This document shows positions 26,128 to 35,885 of a stretch of DNA of 41,328 nucleotides, piece by piece; the first letter of the stretch is position 1, and every line of letters starts with the position of its first letter. The stretch is from Pseudanabaena sp. Salubria-1. Its GTDB lineage: Bacteria > Cyanobacteriota > Cyanobacteriia > Pseudanabaenales > Pseudanabaenaceae. The notes below the pieces were generated by a model, which searched no databases, was not told where the DNA came from, and saw only the letters and a program-made list of their open reading frames with translations. Position numbers and translations under genes: made by a program. Location of the stretch: positions 1 to 41,328 of the forward strand of contig JALQCR010000055.1 of assembly GCA_023336205.1 (NCBI GenBank), read 5' to 3'.

Positions 26128-28050
26128 ATGTGGATCAACTTCAAAAAGATAATTTGGAAATTGCGAGGAGTTTTGATTGTTGTCCCCGCAACAACAGGTA
26201 TTTTGCTTGGACTTCGCTTTGCGGGAGTTTTGCAACCATTGGAACTTGCTCTATATGATTTGTTCTTTCAATGGCGACCAACAGAAGCCAAAGACGAACG
26301 CATCGTGATTGTCGCAATCAATGAAACTGACATTCAGAAGTTTGGTTCTCCTATCCCTGATGAAACTCTTATCAAACTCTTAAATTTAATTAGACAACAG
26401 CAACCCAGAGTAATCGGACTAGATATTTATCGCGATCTGCCAGTACCCAAGCTATATGGTTCTGCATATCGACAGTTAGTCAACATGTTTGAGTCAATGC
26501 CAAACCTAATTGGCATTCGCAAAGTTGTCGCTAATCAAGATGGTAGTGAGGTAGCTGCTTCTCCGATACTCGAAAAGCTTAATCAAGTTGCCGCAAATGA
26601 TTTGCTCCCTGATGGTGATGGGAAGATTCGCCGTATCCTGCTGTCGCTTAAGGACAAACATGGTAGAACCGTCACCAGTTTGAGTGCTGCATTAGCCATT
26701 CAATATCTCAAAAAAGAGAATATTAGTCTCGAAGTTGTCAATCCCAAAACGCAGCAGTATAAATTAGGAAAAGCATTATTTTCTCCCATCGCCGAAAATG
26801 ATGGCGGGTACGTTCGACAAGAACTGGGAGGATATCAAATATTATCAAATTTTCGCAATTTTCAGGATGGCTTTCACACAGTTTCCCTAAGCGATGTACT
26901 CAATGGAAATATTGCTCAGGATATATTTCGCGATCGCCTTGTTCTAATTGGAATTACAGCAGAAAGCAATACTGATTACTTTATTACCCCATATAACAGC
27001 ACAGCCTTAGGTAGTCCTTTTCCTATAACAAATGGCGTAATTCTTCATGCTAATATCACTAGCCAATTACTCGCTAACGCCCTTGACGGGCGACCCATCT
27101 TACAAGTTTGGTCAAAATTAATCGAATCCTTGTGGATTGTTTTCTGGGCGGTTATCGGTGGTTTATTGGGCAACAATAGACTCTACAAAAGAATACTGAC
27201 CTCATCAAAATTTCCATGTCCGTTACCTTGGAAGATTCTGACGATTTTGGGATTAGGAGGAGGTTTATTTACTGTAAGCTACATCGCATTTTTGTGGGGC
27301 TGGTGGCTGCCTATAGTTCCTACTTTACTGGCACTATCTAGTTCAGCGATCGCTGTCACAGGTTATACAACGATCAGTGCAGACGAGACTCGCAGACGAG
27401 CCATCCTTTCAGTCATTCCTGATTTGATGTTTCATGTTAGTGCGGATGGAATCTATCTTGGTCAAGTTAACTCTGAAAATGAGATCGAGTTACTGTATCC
27501 AGACTTTGAACATATTGGTAAGCATGTGTCCCAATTCCTGCCGACCGAAATTAGCGATCGCCAACTTTTCTATATAAATCAAGCTATCGTCACAGGGGAA
27601 ATGCAAATTTATGAGCAGAAAATATGTGTAGATAATCATTGCCAAGATGAGGAGGTTCGCATTGTCGTGAGTGGAGCCAACGAAGTGCTATTTATGATTC
27701 GCAATATTAGCGATCGCAAACGAGCAGAAGCTGCTATTTATCAAAAAAATGTCGAACTAGCAAGCACCTTAGATGAACTAAAAACCACCCAAAAGCAACT
27801 GTTAGAATCCGAAAAGTATGCTGCGCTCGGTAGTATGGTGGCAGGTATCGCCCATGAGGTGAATACCCCTGTGGGCAATAGTTTAATGGCAGCTTCCATT
27901 CTGAATAATGCGACCAATAAGTTTAAAGCATCTTTTGATCTCGGTGAATTAAAAAAATCTAGCTTACAAGCATATTTAGAAAAGTCCAAAAGCAGTAGTG
28001 AAATTCTATTGACTAACGGCTCTTCTGGGTTTGAGGGGATTAATGTATAA
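26128..28050 (+). pseudogene. CHASE2 kinase N-terminal fragment: sensor, PAS, HisKA
   Basis: 630 native residues plus 10 from the element. A transmembrane helix lies at about 15-33. The extracytoplasmic CHASE2 domain (about 40-325) shows IVIVAINETDIQKFG, GLDIYRDLPVP and RLVLIGITAES. Three more membrane helices lie at about 332-350, 368-390 and 392-415. A PAS domain (about 425-535) and a coiled coil (535-565) follow, then HisKA with MVAGIAHEVNTPVG (H576). The start is ATG at 26128, with no strong ribosome site. Confidence 0.88.
28010..28017. repeat. Target site duplication, left copy (TGACTAAC)
   Basis: 8 bp, identical to 29264-29271 beyond the element. Confidence 0.93.
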
Positions 28051-29263
28051 TGAAGCACAAAGATAAGTGGTGACAGGTATGGACTTGTATCTAGATAGGT
28101 TGCTAAATTTACCCAACACAACCGTTGAAAGTTTTACGGAAGAAGAAAATAAAATCACCCTAAAGTTGAGATTTTTACAGGATGAAATTACTTGTCCGCA
28201 TTGTAATACGCATGGTGGAAAATTAAAACAAAATCGACCGATATTGATTCGAGATTTGTCAGTATTTGGGAAAATAGTTTATTTAAATACGCCGCGCCGC
28301 CAATTTTATTGTCAACATTGTCAAAGACATTTTACGGAAAAGTTACCCTTTGTAGACTGGGAAAGACGATACACACAAAGGTATGAGGAGTATGTTTATC
28401 AACGAGTACAAAGTGCGAGTGTGGAGCAAGTAAGTCGAGATGAATATTTGAGTTGGGATCAAATACAAGGGATTTTCAATCACCAATTTTCTCTAAAAAA
28501 AAAGATGATTGGAAAGAAGTAAAACGAGTGAGTATTGATGAAGTGAGTAAACGCAAAGGACATAAAGACTTTGTGACAGTCGTATCAAGTATTGACGCAG
28601 GAGCATTACTAGAAGTAATTGATAGTCATAAACAAGATGACATCATTGAAGTCCTGAAGCAGCAACCGATTGAGATAAGGGAAAAAGTAGAGGAGGTTAG
28701 CATTGATATGTGGGGAGGCTTTCCCAAAGTTGTCAAAGAAGTATTTCCAAATGCGAAAATTGTCATCGACAGATTTCATGTTATGCAGCCACTAATCAAA
28801 GAGTTAAATCAACTGCGTCAAAAAGCTAAAATCAAGATTAAAGGTAGTCGATTTATTCTACTAAAGAACAAGGTAGACTTAACAGAAGAAGAAAAAGTGA
28901 AGTTAGAAAATGTCTTGAAATGTTCTAAACGCTTGCGACTAGCTTATAATCTCAAAGAAGACTTTAGAAGTATTTTTGAGACTTGTAAAACTCCTGAAGA
29001 GGGTCAGAAACAATTAAAAGAATGGCTTCAAAAAGCTAAAGCTGTTTATGGCGCAGTTTTGGAAACCATTCGTAATCATCTTGATAATATTTGTAACTAC
29101 TTTTTAAATCGTACATCTAGTGGTGTGATGGAGGGACTTAATAATCGTATTAAATTAATTAAACGACAGGCTTATGGTTTTTTAAATTTTTTAAATTTTC
29201 GTTCTAGATTATTAGCTTGTCTTTCTCATTAGATTTACTTATCCCCTTAAACCCAGAAGACCC
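28018..29263 (+). mobile_element. ISL3-family insertion sequence, copy B
   Basis: 1,246 bp. The ends read GGCTCTTCTGGGTTTGAGGG (left) and, inverted, GGGTCTTCTGGGTTTAAGGG (right), typical ISL3 termini, with a perfect 8-bp duplication outside. The transposase is in two frames. It differs from copy A in both ends and protein. Confidence 0.93.
28079..29232 (+). pseudogene. ISL3 transposase in two frames, joined by -1 shift at an A9 run
   Basis: Frame 1 starts at ATG 28079 (a GTG at 28067 is also possible) and gives the zinc-finger half: CPHC near 38-41 (counted from the ATG) and CQHC near 80-83. It ends at 28522 shortly after an A-run. Frame 2 gives the catalytic half, with VSIDEVSKRKG, VSIDMWG, DRFHV and VMEGLNNR, ending at the TAG 29230-29232. 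The two join through nine A at 28495-28503: a -1 slip turns LKKKMIGKK into LKKKDDWKEVKRV and gives a 384-aa protein. The run contains A-AAA-AAG, a classic -1 slippery heptamer, so programmed frameshifting, simple decay and a sequencing slip are all possible. Confidence 0.8.
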
Positions 29264-29805
29264 TGACTAACTTACAGCGGGCTGCCGAACTCATCCAAAA
29301 CTTTAAGCAAGTTGCCGTTGATCAAACCAGTTTAGAGCAGCGCAGTTTTGAAGTGAAAGACTATATCGAGAAGATTCTGCTTAGTCTAGCCCCACAAATT
29401 CAAAATACTTCACATCAAATTAAAGTCATTGGCGATAATGCGATCTCTATACGAAGTTACCCTGGAGCCTTATCTCAAATCATCACTAATTTAGTGGTAA
29501 ATTCTCTTACTCATGCCTATCACAACTTAGATAAAGCTGGACAATTACAAGTTGAAATTTCTCAGCAAGATGACAAAGTTCTAATTACTTACTCTGATGA
29601 CGGTAGAGGTATTCCCGCTGAAAGCCTAGACAAAGTTTTTGAGCCTTTTTTCACAACAGCCAGAGATCGAGGTGGTAGCGGGCTTGGTCTGCATATTATC
29701 TATAACCTTGTGACACAAAATTTGAAGGGAACAATTCTCTGTGAAAGCACAGTTGGTGTTGGTACAAAGTTTGCGATCGCCTTACCACTCAACTTAGAGT
29801 TATAG
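29264..29805 (+). pseudogene. CHASE2 kinase C-terminal fragment: ATPase domain
   Basis: Carries the end of the HisKA helix region and a complete HATPase_c: N box LVVNSLTHAY, G1 DDGRGIP, F box FEPFFTT and G2 GGSGLGL. The longest frame with a usable start begins at 29353 (GTG, 150 aa), but the native sequence is continuous from the target duplication at 29264. Confidence 0.88.
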
Positions 29806-29854
29806 CCCAAAATCGCAAATTTGCCCGCTTAGTAGGCAAATTTGCGATTTTGGG
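29806..29854. terminator. Bidirectional terminator between kinase and lepA
   Basis: A perfect 20-bp stem (29806-29825 with 29835-29854) placed one base past the kinase stop and two before the lepA stop, so it serves both convergent genes. Edges CCCAAAAT...ATTTTGGG. Confidence 0.75.
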
Positions 29855-29856
29855 GT

Positions 29857-31668
29857 TTAATCACCGTTCAATTGCAAAATTGCCATAAACGCTGCTTGTG
29901 GAACTTCCACTGTTCCAATTGACTTCATCCGCTTTTTACCCTTCTTCTGCTTCTCTAACAACTTTTTCTTTCGAGATATGTCGCCACCGTAGCACTTGCT
30001 CAACACATTCTTTCGCAAAGCCGAAATATTCTCCCGCGCCAATATCTTTGTCCCGATCGCAGCCTGAATTGGAATTTGGAACTGCTGCTTGGGAATCAAC
30101 TCCCTCAGCTTAGATACTAATGCTCGCCCAACATTATAAGACTTGTCGCGATGGACAATACAAGCCAAAGCATCCACAGGTTCTTCGTTCACGAGAATGT
30201 CAACAAGCACCAGATCGTTTGGACGATAGCCAATGACTTGATATTCCATACTGGCGTATCCCTTTGTGCGAGACTTCATTTGATCGAAGAAATCAGTTAC
30301 CATTTCGGCTAATGGAAGTTCGTAAATTAAAGTTGCTCGTTCCGTAGTGATGTACTTAGTATCTAAAAATACTCCTCGTCTTGCCACGCATAACTCCATC
30401 AAAGTCCCAATGTAAGATTGCGGAGTCATGATTTCCAGCTTGACATAGGGCTCCTCGATCGACTTTCTAGAATTTGGTGGCGGCAACTCACTAGGATTAT
30501 CCACCATTAAAATTTCGTCCGTATTTGTCGTCACCCGATAAATTACTGATGGCGCAGTCACAATTAGATCGAGATTATATTCACGTTCAAGACGCTCTTG
30601 CACGATCTCCATGTGTAGCATCCCTAAAAATCCACAACGGAAACCGAAGCCCATAGCATTCGAGGTTTCTGGCTCATAATTTAGAGATGCATCGTTGAGC
30701 TTAAGCTTGGTGAGAGCTTCGCGCAATTCCTCAAACTGATCGGCATCAGTGGGAAACATCCCACAAAAAACCATTGGTTTTGCTTCTTCGTAACCGGGAA
30801 AAGGCTCAGGTGCTGAATCGATCGCAGAAGTAATCGTGTCACCAACCCGCGCATGGGCAACCATCTTGATCGCGGCCGCGAGATAACCCACTTCACCCGC
30901 ATGTAATTCATCAACTTGAATTTGCCCAGGGGCAAGTACGCCAAGCTCATCGATTACATATTCTTGTCCTGAAGCCATAAATTTAACGCGATCGCCTTTT
31001 TTGACCATGCCATCCATTACACGGAAATAAACGATTACGCCACGGTAGGCATCGTAATAACTATCAAAAATTAATGCTCGTAATGGTTGATCGACTGTAT
31101 CTTTTGGCGGTGGCACTTGCAAAACGATCGCTTCAAGGATCTCCCTGATCCCAACCCCTTGCTTTGCCGATGCTCGAATCGCTGCCGAGCAATCTAACCC
31201 AATTAACTGCTCTATTTCATTGGCTATGCGATCGGGATCTGCTCCTGGTAAATCAATTTTATTAAGTACAGGGACAATCTCCAGATCGTTGGCTAATGCT
31301 AAGTAGACATTAGCCAGAGTTTGTGCTTCGACCCCTTGCGAAGCATCAACTACTAGCAAAGCCCCTTCACAAGCTGCCAAGCTACGCGATACCTCATAGG
31401 AAAAGTCCACATGTCCTGGAGTATCAATCAGATTAATCGTATATTCATCACCATTAAGCGCTTGGTAGTTCATTCGCGCCGCTTGCAACTTAATTGTGAT
31501 CCCGCGCTCTCGTTCCAAGTCCATGTTGTCGAGAAACTGCGCTTTCATATCCCGATCCGCCACTGTGCCAGTAAATTGCAGCAAGCGATCGGCGAGTGTA
31601 GACTTGCCGTGATCGATATGAGCAATGATAGAAAAGTTGCGAATGCGAGAGACGGGTACGTTGGTCAT
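29857..31668 (-). CDS. lepA: Elongation factor 4 (LepA) GTPase
   Basis: Ribosome-bound translational GTPase that acts on stalled or mis-translocated ribosomes and in initiation. 603 aa, full length. G1 AHIDHGKST (16-24), G3 DTPGHVDF and G4 NKIDLPGADP are present. Domains II and III follow, then the EF-G-like domain V and the LepA-specific C-terminal domain with SRKKKLLEKQKKGKKR and a ...AAFMAILQLNGD end. The start is ATG at 31666-31668. Confidence 0.98.
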   Translation of the reverse strand: MTNVPVSRIRNFSIIAHIDHGKSTLADRLLQFTGTVADRDMKAQFLDNMDLERERGITIKLQAARMNYQALNGDEYTINLIDTPGHVDFSYEVSRSLAACEGALLVVDASQGVEAQTLANVYLALANDLEIVPVLNKIDLPGADPDRIANEIEQLIGLDCSAAIRASAKQGVGIREILEAIVLQVPPPKDTVDQPLRALIFDSYYDAYRGVIVYFRVMDGMVKKGDRVKFMASGQEYVIDELGVLAPGQIQVDELHAGEVGYLAAAIKMVAHARVGDTITSAIDSAPEPFPGYEEAKPMVFCGMFPTDADQFEELREALTKLKLNDASLNYEPETSNAMGFGFRCGFLGMLHMEIVQERLEREYNLDLIVTAPSVIYRVTTNTDEILMVDNPSELPPPNSRKSIEEPYVKLEIMTPQSYIGTLMELCVARRGVFLDTKYITTERATLIYELPLAEMVTDFFDQMKSRTKGYASMEYQVIGYRPNDLVLVDILVNEEPVDALACIVHRDKSYNVGRALVSKLRELIPKQQFQIPIQAAIGTKILARENISALRKNVLSKCYGGDISRKKKLLEKQKKGKKRMKSIGTVEVPQAAFMAILQLNGD

Positions 31669-31740
31669 AAAATCACAATGCTGCGAGACTGTCCGATCCT
31701 ACCTTAAATTAAAGTAAGTAGCTGGGCAAAAGAAACCTTT

Positions 31741-31793
31741 AAACCCAAAAAGATAGATCACCAACTATGTGGGTGATCTATCTTTTTGGGTTT
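31741..31793. repeat. Hairpin of the dispersed intergenic family
   Basis: A perfect 22-bp stem (31741-31762 with 31772-31793) with AAACCCAAAA...TTTTGGGTTT edges, loop AACTATGTG. It lies between divergent lepA and infB. Confidence 0.65.
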
Positions 31794-31827
31794 TGTCTTT
31801 AAAGTATCTAGGCATAATTAATTACAA

Positions 31828-31880
31828 ACCAAAACCCGTAAAGTTGCACCCCTGCGGGGCACAACTTTACGGGTTTTGGT
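31828..31880. repeat. Hairpin of the dispersed intergenic family
   Basis: A 19-bp stem (31828-31846 with 31862-31880) plus a small inner GC hairpin (GCACCCCTGCGGGGC). Edges ACCAAAACC...GGTTTTGGT. Only 34 bp separate it from the previous hairpin. Confidence 0.65.
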
Positions 31881-32394
31881 AATTTATTTTGCACAATTAC
31901 TTATTCCGCCTAGCTAGTTAGTGTAAATAACTGTAACAATGCGCTAAAGCAATTAAGCTCATTAGCTAGTGATTTACAAATTTAGTCAGCCCTTTAATTT
32001 TTTACCCAAAGCTACATAAAACAGGGCTTTTCAAAAATTTGCGCCATTTATACACAAAAAGCGCCACATACACAAAAAATCTCTTCTCAAAAACTATGTT
32101 TAGGGGTAATGTACAAGAGCTAGTAAACTGAGTGAGATTTTGCCAAGGTTTGTGAGCCAAATTAGCTAACATCTCATATTACTAGGTTGTATGAGTAATA
32201 ATAGCTATAGTAGTTTCATTTAAAAATTGAAACCTACTCGCTAGCCTGTTCAGCAGGAATAGCTAGGCGCTTCTAAGATTAACTATGGTCAATGTAATTC
32301 AGTCAATGTAATTCAACCTAGCAAAAGATAGGAAGCAACTTCTATGTAAATTCAATTTCATCGTGTACAACAGTTACGCAGGGCAGAGTGAGCA

Positions 32395-35300
32395 ATGAGT
32401 ATAAGCAACCGAGTTCGACTATATGAACTCTCACGAGAGTTAGATCTCGACACCAAAGATGTAATCGCAGTATGTGAGCAATTAAATATAGTTGTTAAAA
32501 GTCATAGTAGTACAATTACAGAATCAGAGGCGGAATTGGTACGCATCAAAGCCCCTCAATATCATCATAAAGCTGCCGATCCTAGGGCTTCTGAAAAGAA
32601 AGCTACTGCTGCGGCAAAGATCAAAGAATCTGATGCTCGTATTGCCAAGCAGCAAATTCTTGCGGTTACCAAGCCCACAATTCGTCTCAATACTCCACCT
32701 GTCTCTGTTAATGTAGGAGCTACAACATCTGTAAATCCGCCTCTTAACTCACCTAGTGCGATCGCCGAGCCTAGCTCAGAACCTCCTGCTAAAACTGCTG
32801 TTATTAATCCTCCCCTGCCCATGCCCTCTGCTTCTTCATTAGTCAAGCCTCCCAGTCGTCCTTCTTTCTCAGAAGGTCAACAGTCCGAAACTAACCCTGC
32901 TCCCAAAATTGAATTGACCCTAGAAACAGCATTGATCCCACCAGTAAATCCCCAAGCGATTAAAGACTCTCAGCCAGGATCGCCCTCAGAATCAAAAACA
33001 GAGTTAATTGCGCCGCTAGCTCCACCTAAATCAGCCGAAAAGGCGGTCACACCTGCCCCTGCAAAGATTTTCGTTGAGGAGCAAGCAACACCAAGCATCG
33101 TTATACCGAAACAAGCCCCTAAGGAACAAGCAACCCGTAAAGAGACTCCAAGGGCTGAGCGACCACAAGCAGAAAAATCTGAGCGCCCTCCTGTTGTGCC
33201 GAAACAATCCTTAGTAAGTGTTTCGCCTCCTCAGGTCAAATTGAACAAACCTGCTGCTCCTGAGAGACCCAAGCCTCCAGTAGCTGTTGCGCCCAAAGCT
33301 GTTATTGCACCCAAACCACCTGCGGCAAAACCTTCAGATGAGTCAAGAGTTTCGGCAAAAGCCAATCAGAGTAGGTCTGAGCAGGACAGAACTGAGCAGA
33401 TTAATAGTGAGGACAACTCAGAAGCAGTTAAGGTCAACAAGCCCGAAAAGCCAAAATTGAACAAACCTGTGGAACAACAGGCAGCTCCTGCTGGTAGTAG
33501 ACCTCAAAGCCGTGGACCAAAGCTGGTCAAAGACTCAGTACTCATCGAACGCGGGATCACTGCTCCGACAGAACCACCGCACAATTTGCGTCCTCCGATG
33601 CCAACATTGATGCGTGCGCCTGAAAAGCCCGTCATTGCTGACAAAACTGGGAAGAAACCAGAATCAACAGGTGGATTTAATCCTGCATTACCAGAACTTT
33701 TAGAAAAACCAACGTTGCCTGGTAAGGGTAGTAAGCGTAAGGGTAAGTCCAAAGAAGAAGAAGAAAAGGATTTACTAGAGCTTAAAGAAAAAAATCGCCT
33801 GAACAAGCCAAAGCGCTATTTACGTGATTTTGATGATGATGATGATGATGGTACTGATGCTGATGCAGCTAACGAACTAGCACAGATTAGTTTGTCACTG
33901 GCTCGTCCAACTGCACGCCCTAAGGCAGCAGTAGTGCCATCGAAGCCAACTATGGCAGCCGATATCAAGCCAACACAAAAGGGTAAAAAATCAGCACCTA
34001 GTCGCGATCGCCGTCATCAACAAGTCGAAGTTATTCCTGAAAAACCAACATCGGTAGAAATCGAAGAGGGTATGACCGTTGCTGTACTAGCCAAGCGGTT
34101 AGTACTTTCAGAGACAGAGGTAATTCGCACCCTGTTTATGAAAGGGATCATGGCGAATATTAACCAAACCCTCGATGTCGGTACTGCCAAAATGGTATCG
34201 GCAGAATTGGGCTATGAAGTCCATGCGCCTGAAGTAGTCGAGCTTGCGCTTAAGACAGAAATGATCGATGTTGGGGATCTTGATAAACTGCAACGTCGTC
34301 CGCCAGTGGTCACAATCATGGGACACGTTGACCATGGTAAAACCACCTTGCTCGATGCAATTCGTAAGAGCAAAGTCGCACAAGGAGAGGCGGGTGGTAT
34401 TACTCAACATATCGGTGCATATCATGTTGATGTTGAGCACAATGGTCAGAACCAACAAATCGTCTTCCTTGATACCCCAGGTCACGAAGCCTTTACCGCC
34501 ATGCGTGCGCGTGGTACTAAGGTTACTGACATTGCCGTACTAGTTGTTGCTGCCGATGATGGTGTTCAGCCTCAAACCATTGAAGCAATCAGCCATGCTC
34601 GTGCTGCTAAAGTACCAATCGTTGTTGCTATTAACAAGGTTGATAAGGTTGAGGCTCAGCCCGATCGCATTCGCCAAGAGTTAACCGAATATGCTCTTGT
34701 TGCTGAAGAATGGGGTGGCGATACAATCATGGTTCCAGTCAGTGCCATCCGTCGCGAGAACCTTGACACCTTACTCGAAATGATCTTGCTGGTTGCTGAA
34801 GTTGAAGATTTACAGGCAAACCCTAACCGTACGGCTAAAGGTACGGTCATCGAAGCTCACCTCGACAAGGCAAAAGGTCCCGTTGCGACATTATTGGTTC
34901 AAAACGGTACATTGCGTGTTGGCGACATCTTTGTGGCGGGTGCTGCCTTTGGTAAGGTACGCGCCATGGTGGACGATCGCAACGTCCGTGTTGATAAAGC
35001 TTCGCCATCCTTTGCGGTGGAAGTTCTCGGTTTGGGCGATGTCCCTGCGGCAGGTGATGAGTTTGAAGTCTACCTTGATGAAAAAGTGGCTAGGGCGATC
35101 GCTGACCAACGCACGATGGATCAACGTCAAGCTCGCTTGGTACAGGCAATGGCTTCCCGTCGTGTCACCCTTGGAACCTTGTCAGAGAAGGTCAAAGAAG
35201 GCGATCTCAAGGAACTCAATATTATTCTCAAGGCAGATGTCCAAGGCTCTCTCGAAGCAATTCTGGGCGCACTTGCCCAGCTTCCACAAAGAGAAGTTCA

Positions 35301-35826
35301 ACTCCGCATTCTCCTCTCGGCTCCTGGTGAAATTACTGAAAACGACATCAGTTTGGCGGCGGCAAGCTCGGCAGTTGTACTAGGATTTAATACCACGATG
35401 GCTCCTGGTGCAAGACAGGCTGCTGACGAGATGGGTGTTGATTTCCGTGATTACAACGTTATCTACAAGCTCTTGGAAGATATCCAAGATGCGATGGAAG
35501 GCTTACTCGATCCTGAAATGGTTGAGGAATACCTTGGTCAAGCTGAAGTTAGGGCAATCTTTGCGATCGGCAAGGGTGCTGTGGCTGGTTGCTATGTCCA
35601 GAATGGTAAGTTGCTCCGCAACTGTAATGTCCGTGTCAAACGTGGCAATGAGGTCGTGCATTCAGCCGTACTTGACTCGCTACGACGGGTTAAGGATGAT
35701 GCGAAGGAGGTTGCCTCTGGATTTGAGTGCGGCATCTCGCTTGCTAAGTTCTCGACATGGAAAGAAGGCGATATCATCGAAGCCTTCCGCATGGTCACAA
35801 AGCGTCGCACGCTAGCTACTTCTTAA
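32395..35826 (+). CDS. infB: Translation initiation factor IF-2
   Basis: GTPase that places initiator tRNA on the 30S subunit and promotes subunit joining. 1,143 aa. A first IF2_N helical module lies at about 3-50, followed by a very long Pro/Ala/Lys/Glu-rich disordered region (about 65-560) that includes a run of six Asp near residue 483 encoded by GAT repeats. A second IF2_N module lies at about 562-615. The G domain starts near 635 with GHVDHGKTT (643-651), DTPGH (693-697) and NKVD (747-750), and the C-terminal domains contain the full set of beta-barrel and tRNA-binding modules. The start is ATG at 32395. The usual nusA-ylxR neighbours are absent immediately upstream. Confidence 0.97.
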   Translation: MSISNRVRLYELSRELDLDTKDVIAVCEQLNIVVKSHSSTITESEAELVRIKAPQYHHKAADPRASEKKATAAAKIKESDARIAKQQILAVTKPTIRLNTPPVSVNVGATTSVNPPLNSPSAIAEPSSEPPAKTAVINPPLPMPSASSLVKPPSRPSFSEGQQSETNPAPKIELTLETALIPPVNPQAIKDSQPGSPSESKTELIAPLAPPKSAEKAVTPAPAKIFVEEQATPSIVIPKQAPKEQATRKETPRAERPQAEKSERPPVVPKQSLVSVSPPQVKLNKPAAPERPKPPVAVAPKAVIAPKPPAAKPSDESRVSAKANQSRSEQDRTEQINSEDNSEAVKVNKPEKPKLNKPVEQQAAPAGSRPQSRGPKLVKDSVLIERGITAPTEPPHNLRPPMPTLMRAPEKPVIADKTGKKPESTGGFNPALPELLEKPTLPGKGSKRKGKSKEEEEKDLLELKEKNRLNKPKRYLRDFDDDDDDGTDADAANELAQISLSLARPTARPKAAVVPSKPTMAADIKPTQKGKKSAPSRDRRHQQVEVIPEKPTSVEIEEGMTVAVLAKRLVLSETEVIRTLFMKGIMANINQTLDVGTAKMVSAELGYEVHAPEVVELALKTEMIDVGDLDKLQRRPPVVTIMGHVDHGKTTLLDAIRKSKVAQGEAGGITQHIGAYHVDVEHNGQNQQIVFLDTPGHEAFTAMRARGTKVTDIAVLVVAADDGVQPQTIEAISHARAAKVPIVVAINKVDKVEAQPDRIRQELTEYALVAEEWGGDTIMVPVSAIRRENLDTLLEMILLVAEVEDLQANPNRTAKGTVIEAHLDKAKGPVATLLVQNGTLRVGDIFVAGAAFGKVRAMVDDRNVRVDKASPSFAVEVLGLGDVPAAGDEFEVYLDEKVARAIADQRTMDQRQARLVQAMASRRVTLGTLSEKVKEGDLKELNIILKADVQGSLEAILGALAQLPQREVQLRILLSAPGEITENDISLAAASSAVVLGFNTTMAPGARQAADEMGVDFRDYNVIYKLLEDIQDAMEGLLDPEMVEEYLGQAEVRAIFAIGKGAVAGCYVQNGKLLRNCNVRVKRGNEVVHSAVLDSLRRVKDDAKEVASGFECGISLAKFSTWKEGDIIEAFRMVTKRRTLATS

Positions 35827-35828
35827 AT

Positions 35829-35856
35829 AAAAAAGCGCCCCTAGGGGCGCTTTTTT
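35829..35856 (+). terminator. infB terminator
   Basis: GC palindrome GCGCCCCTAGGGGCGC flanked by six A and six T, starting three bases past the infB stop. It can work in both directions and may also end the convergent gene at 35886. Confidence 0.9.
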
Positions 35857-35885
35857 ATTGGTTTGAAAATATTTTCATGTAAGAG

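Larger units (their letters stand above)
26128..29805 (+). pseudogene. CHASE2-PAS histidine kinase split by an ISL3 element
   Basis: Excising 28018-29263 and one TGACTAAC restores 2,424 bp, 807 codons plus stop. The frame passes from ...SSSEILLTN into LQRAAELIQNFKQVAVDQ and on to the ATPase. The insertion falls between the phospho-acceptor His (H576) and the ATP-binding domain, so neither half alone can be a kinase. It is divergent from the exoprotein, suggesting it sensed signals for the locus. Confidence 0.9.
31669..32394. other. 726-bp region upstream of infB: hairpins and long leader
   Basis: No gene recognised. Two large hairpins (31741-31793, 31828-31880) lie in the first third. After them come a direct repeat of GCGCCAnnTACACAAAAA type (about 32042-32080) and a tandem TCAATGTAATTCA (about 32286-32315). 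The infB ATG follows with a GCAGGGCAGAG-like ribosome site. The infB promoter and a long leader probably occupy 31900-32390. Confidence 0.6.

Noticed and set aside
33830..33880. GAT-repeat run in infB as a frameshift or contingency site
   Set aside because: It is a trinucleotide repeat within a disordered Asp stretch; length changes would stay in frame, so no switching is expected.
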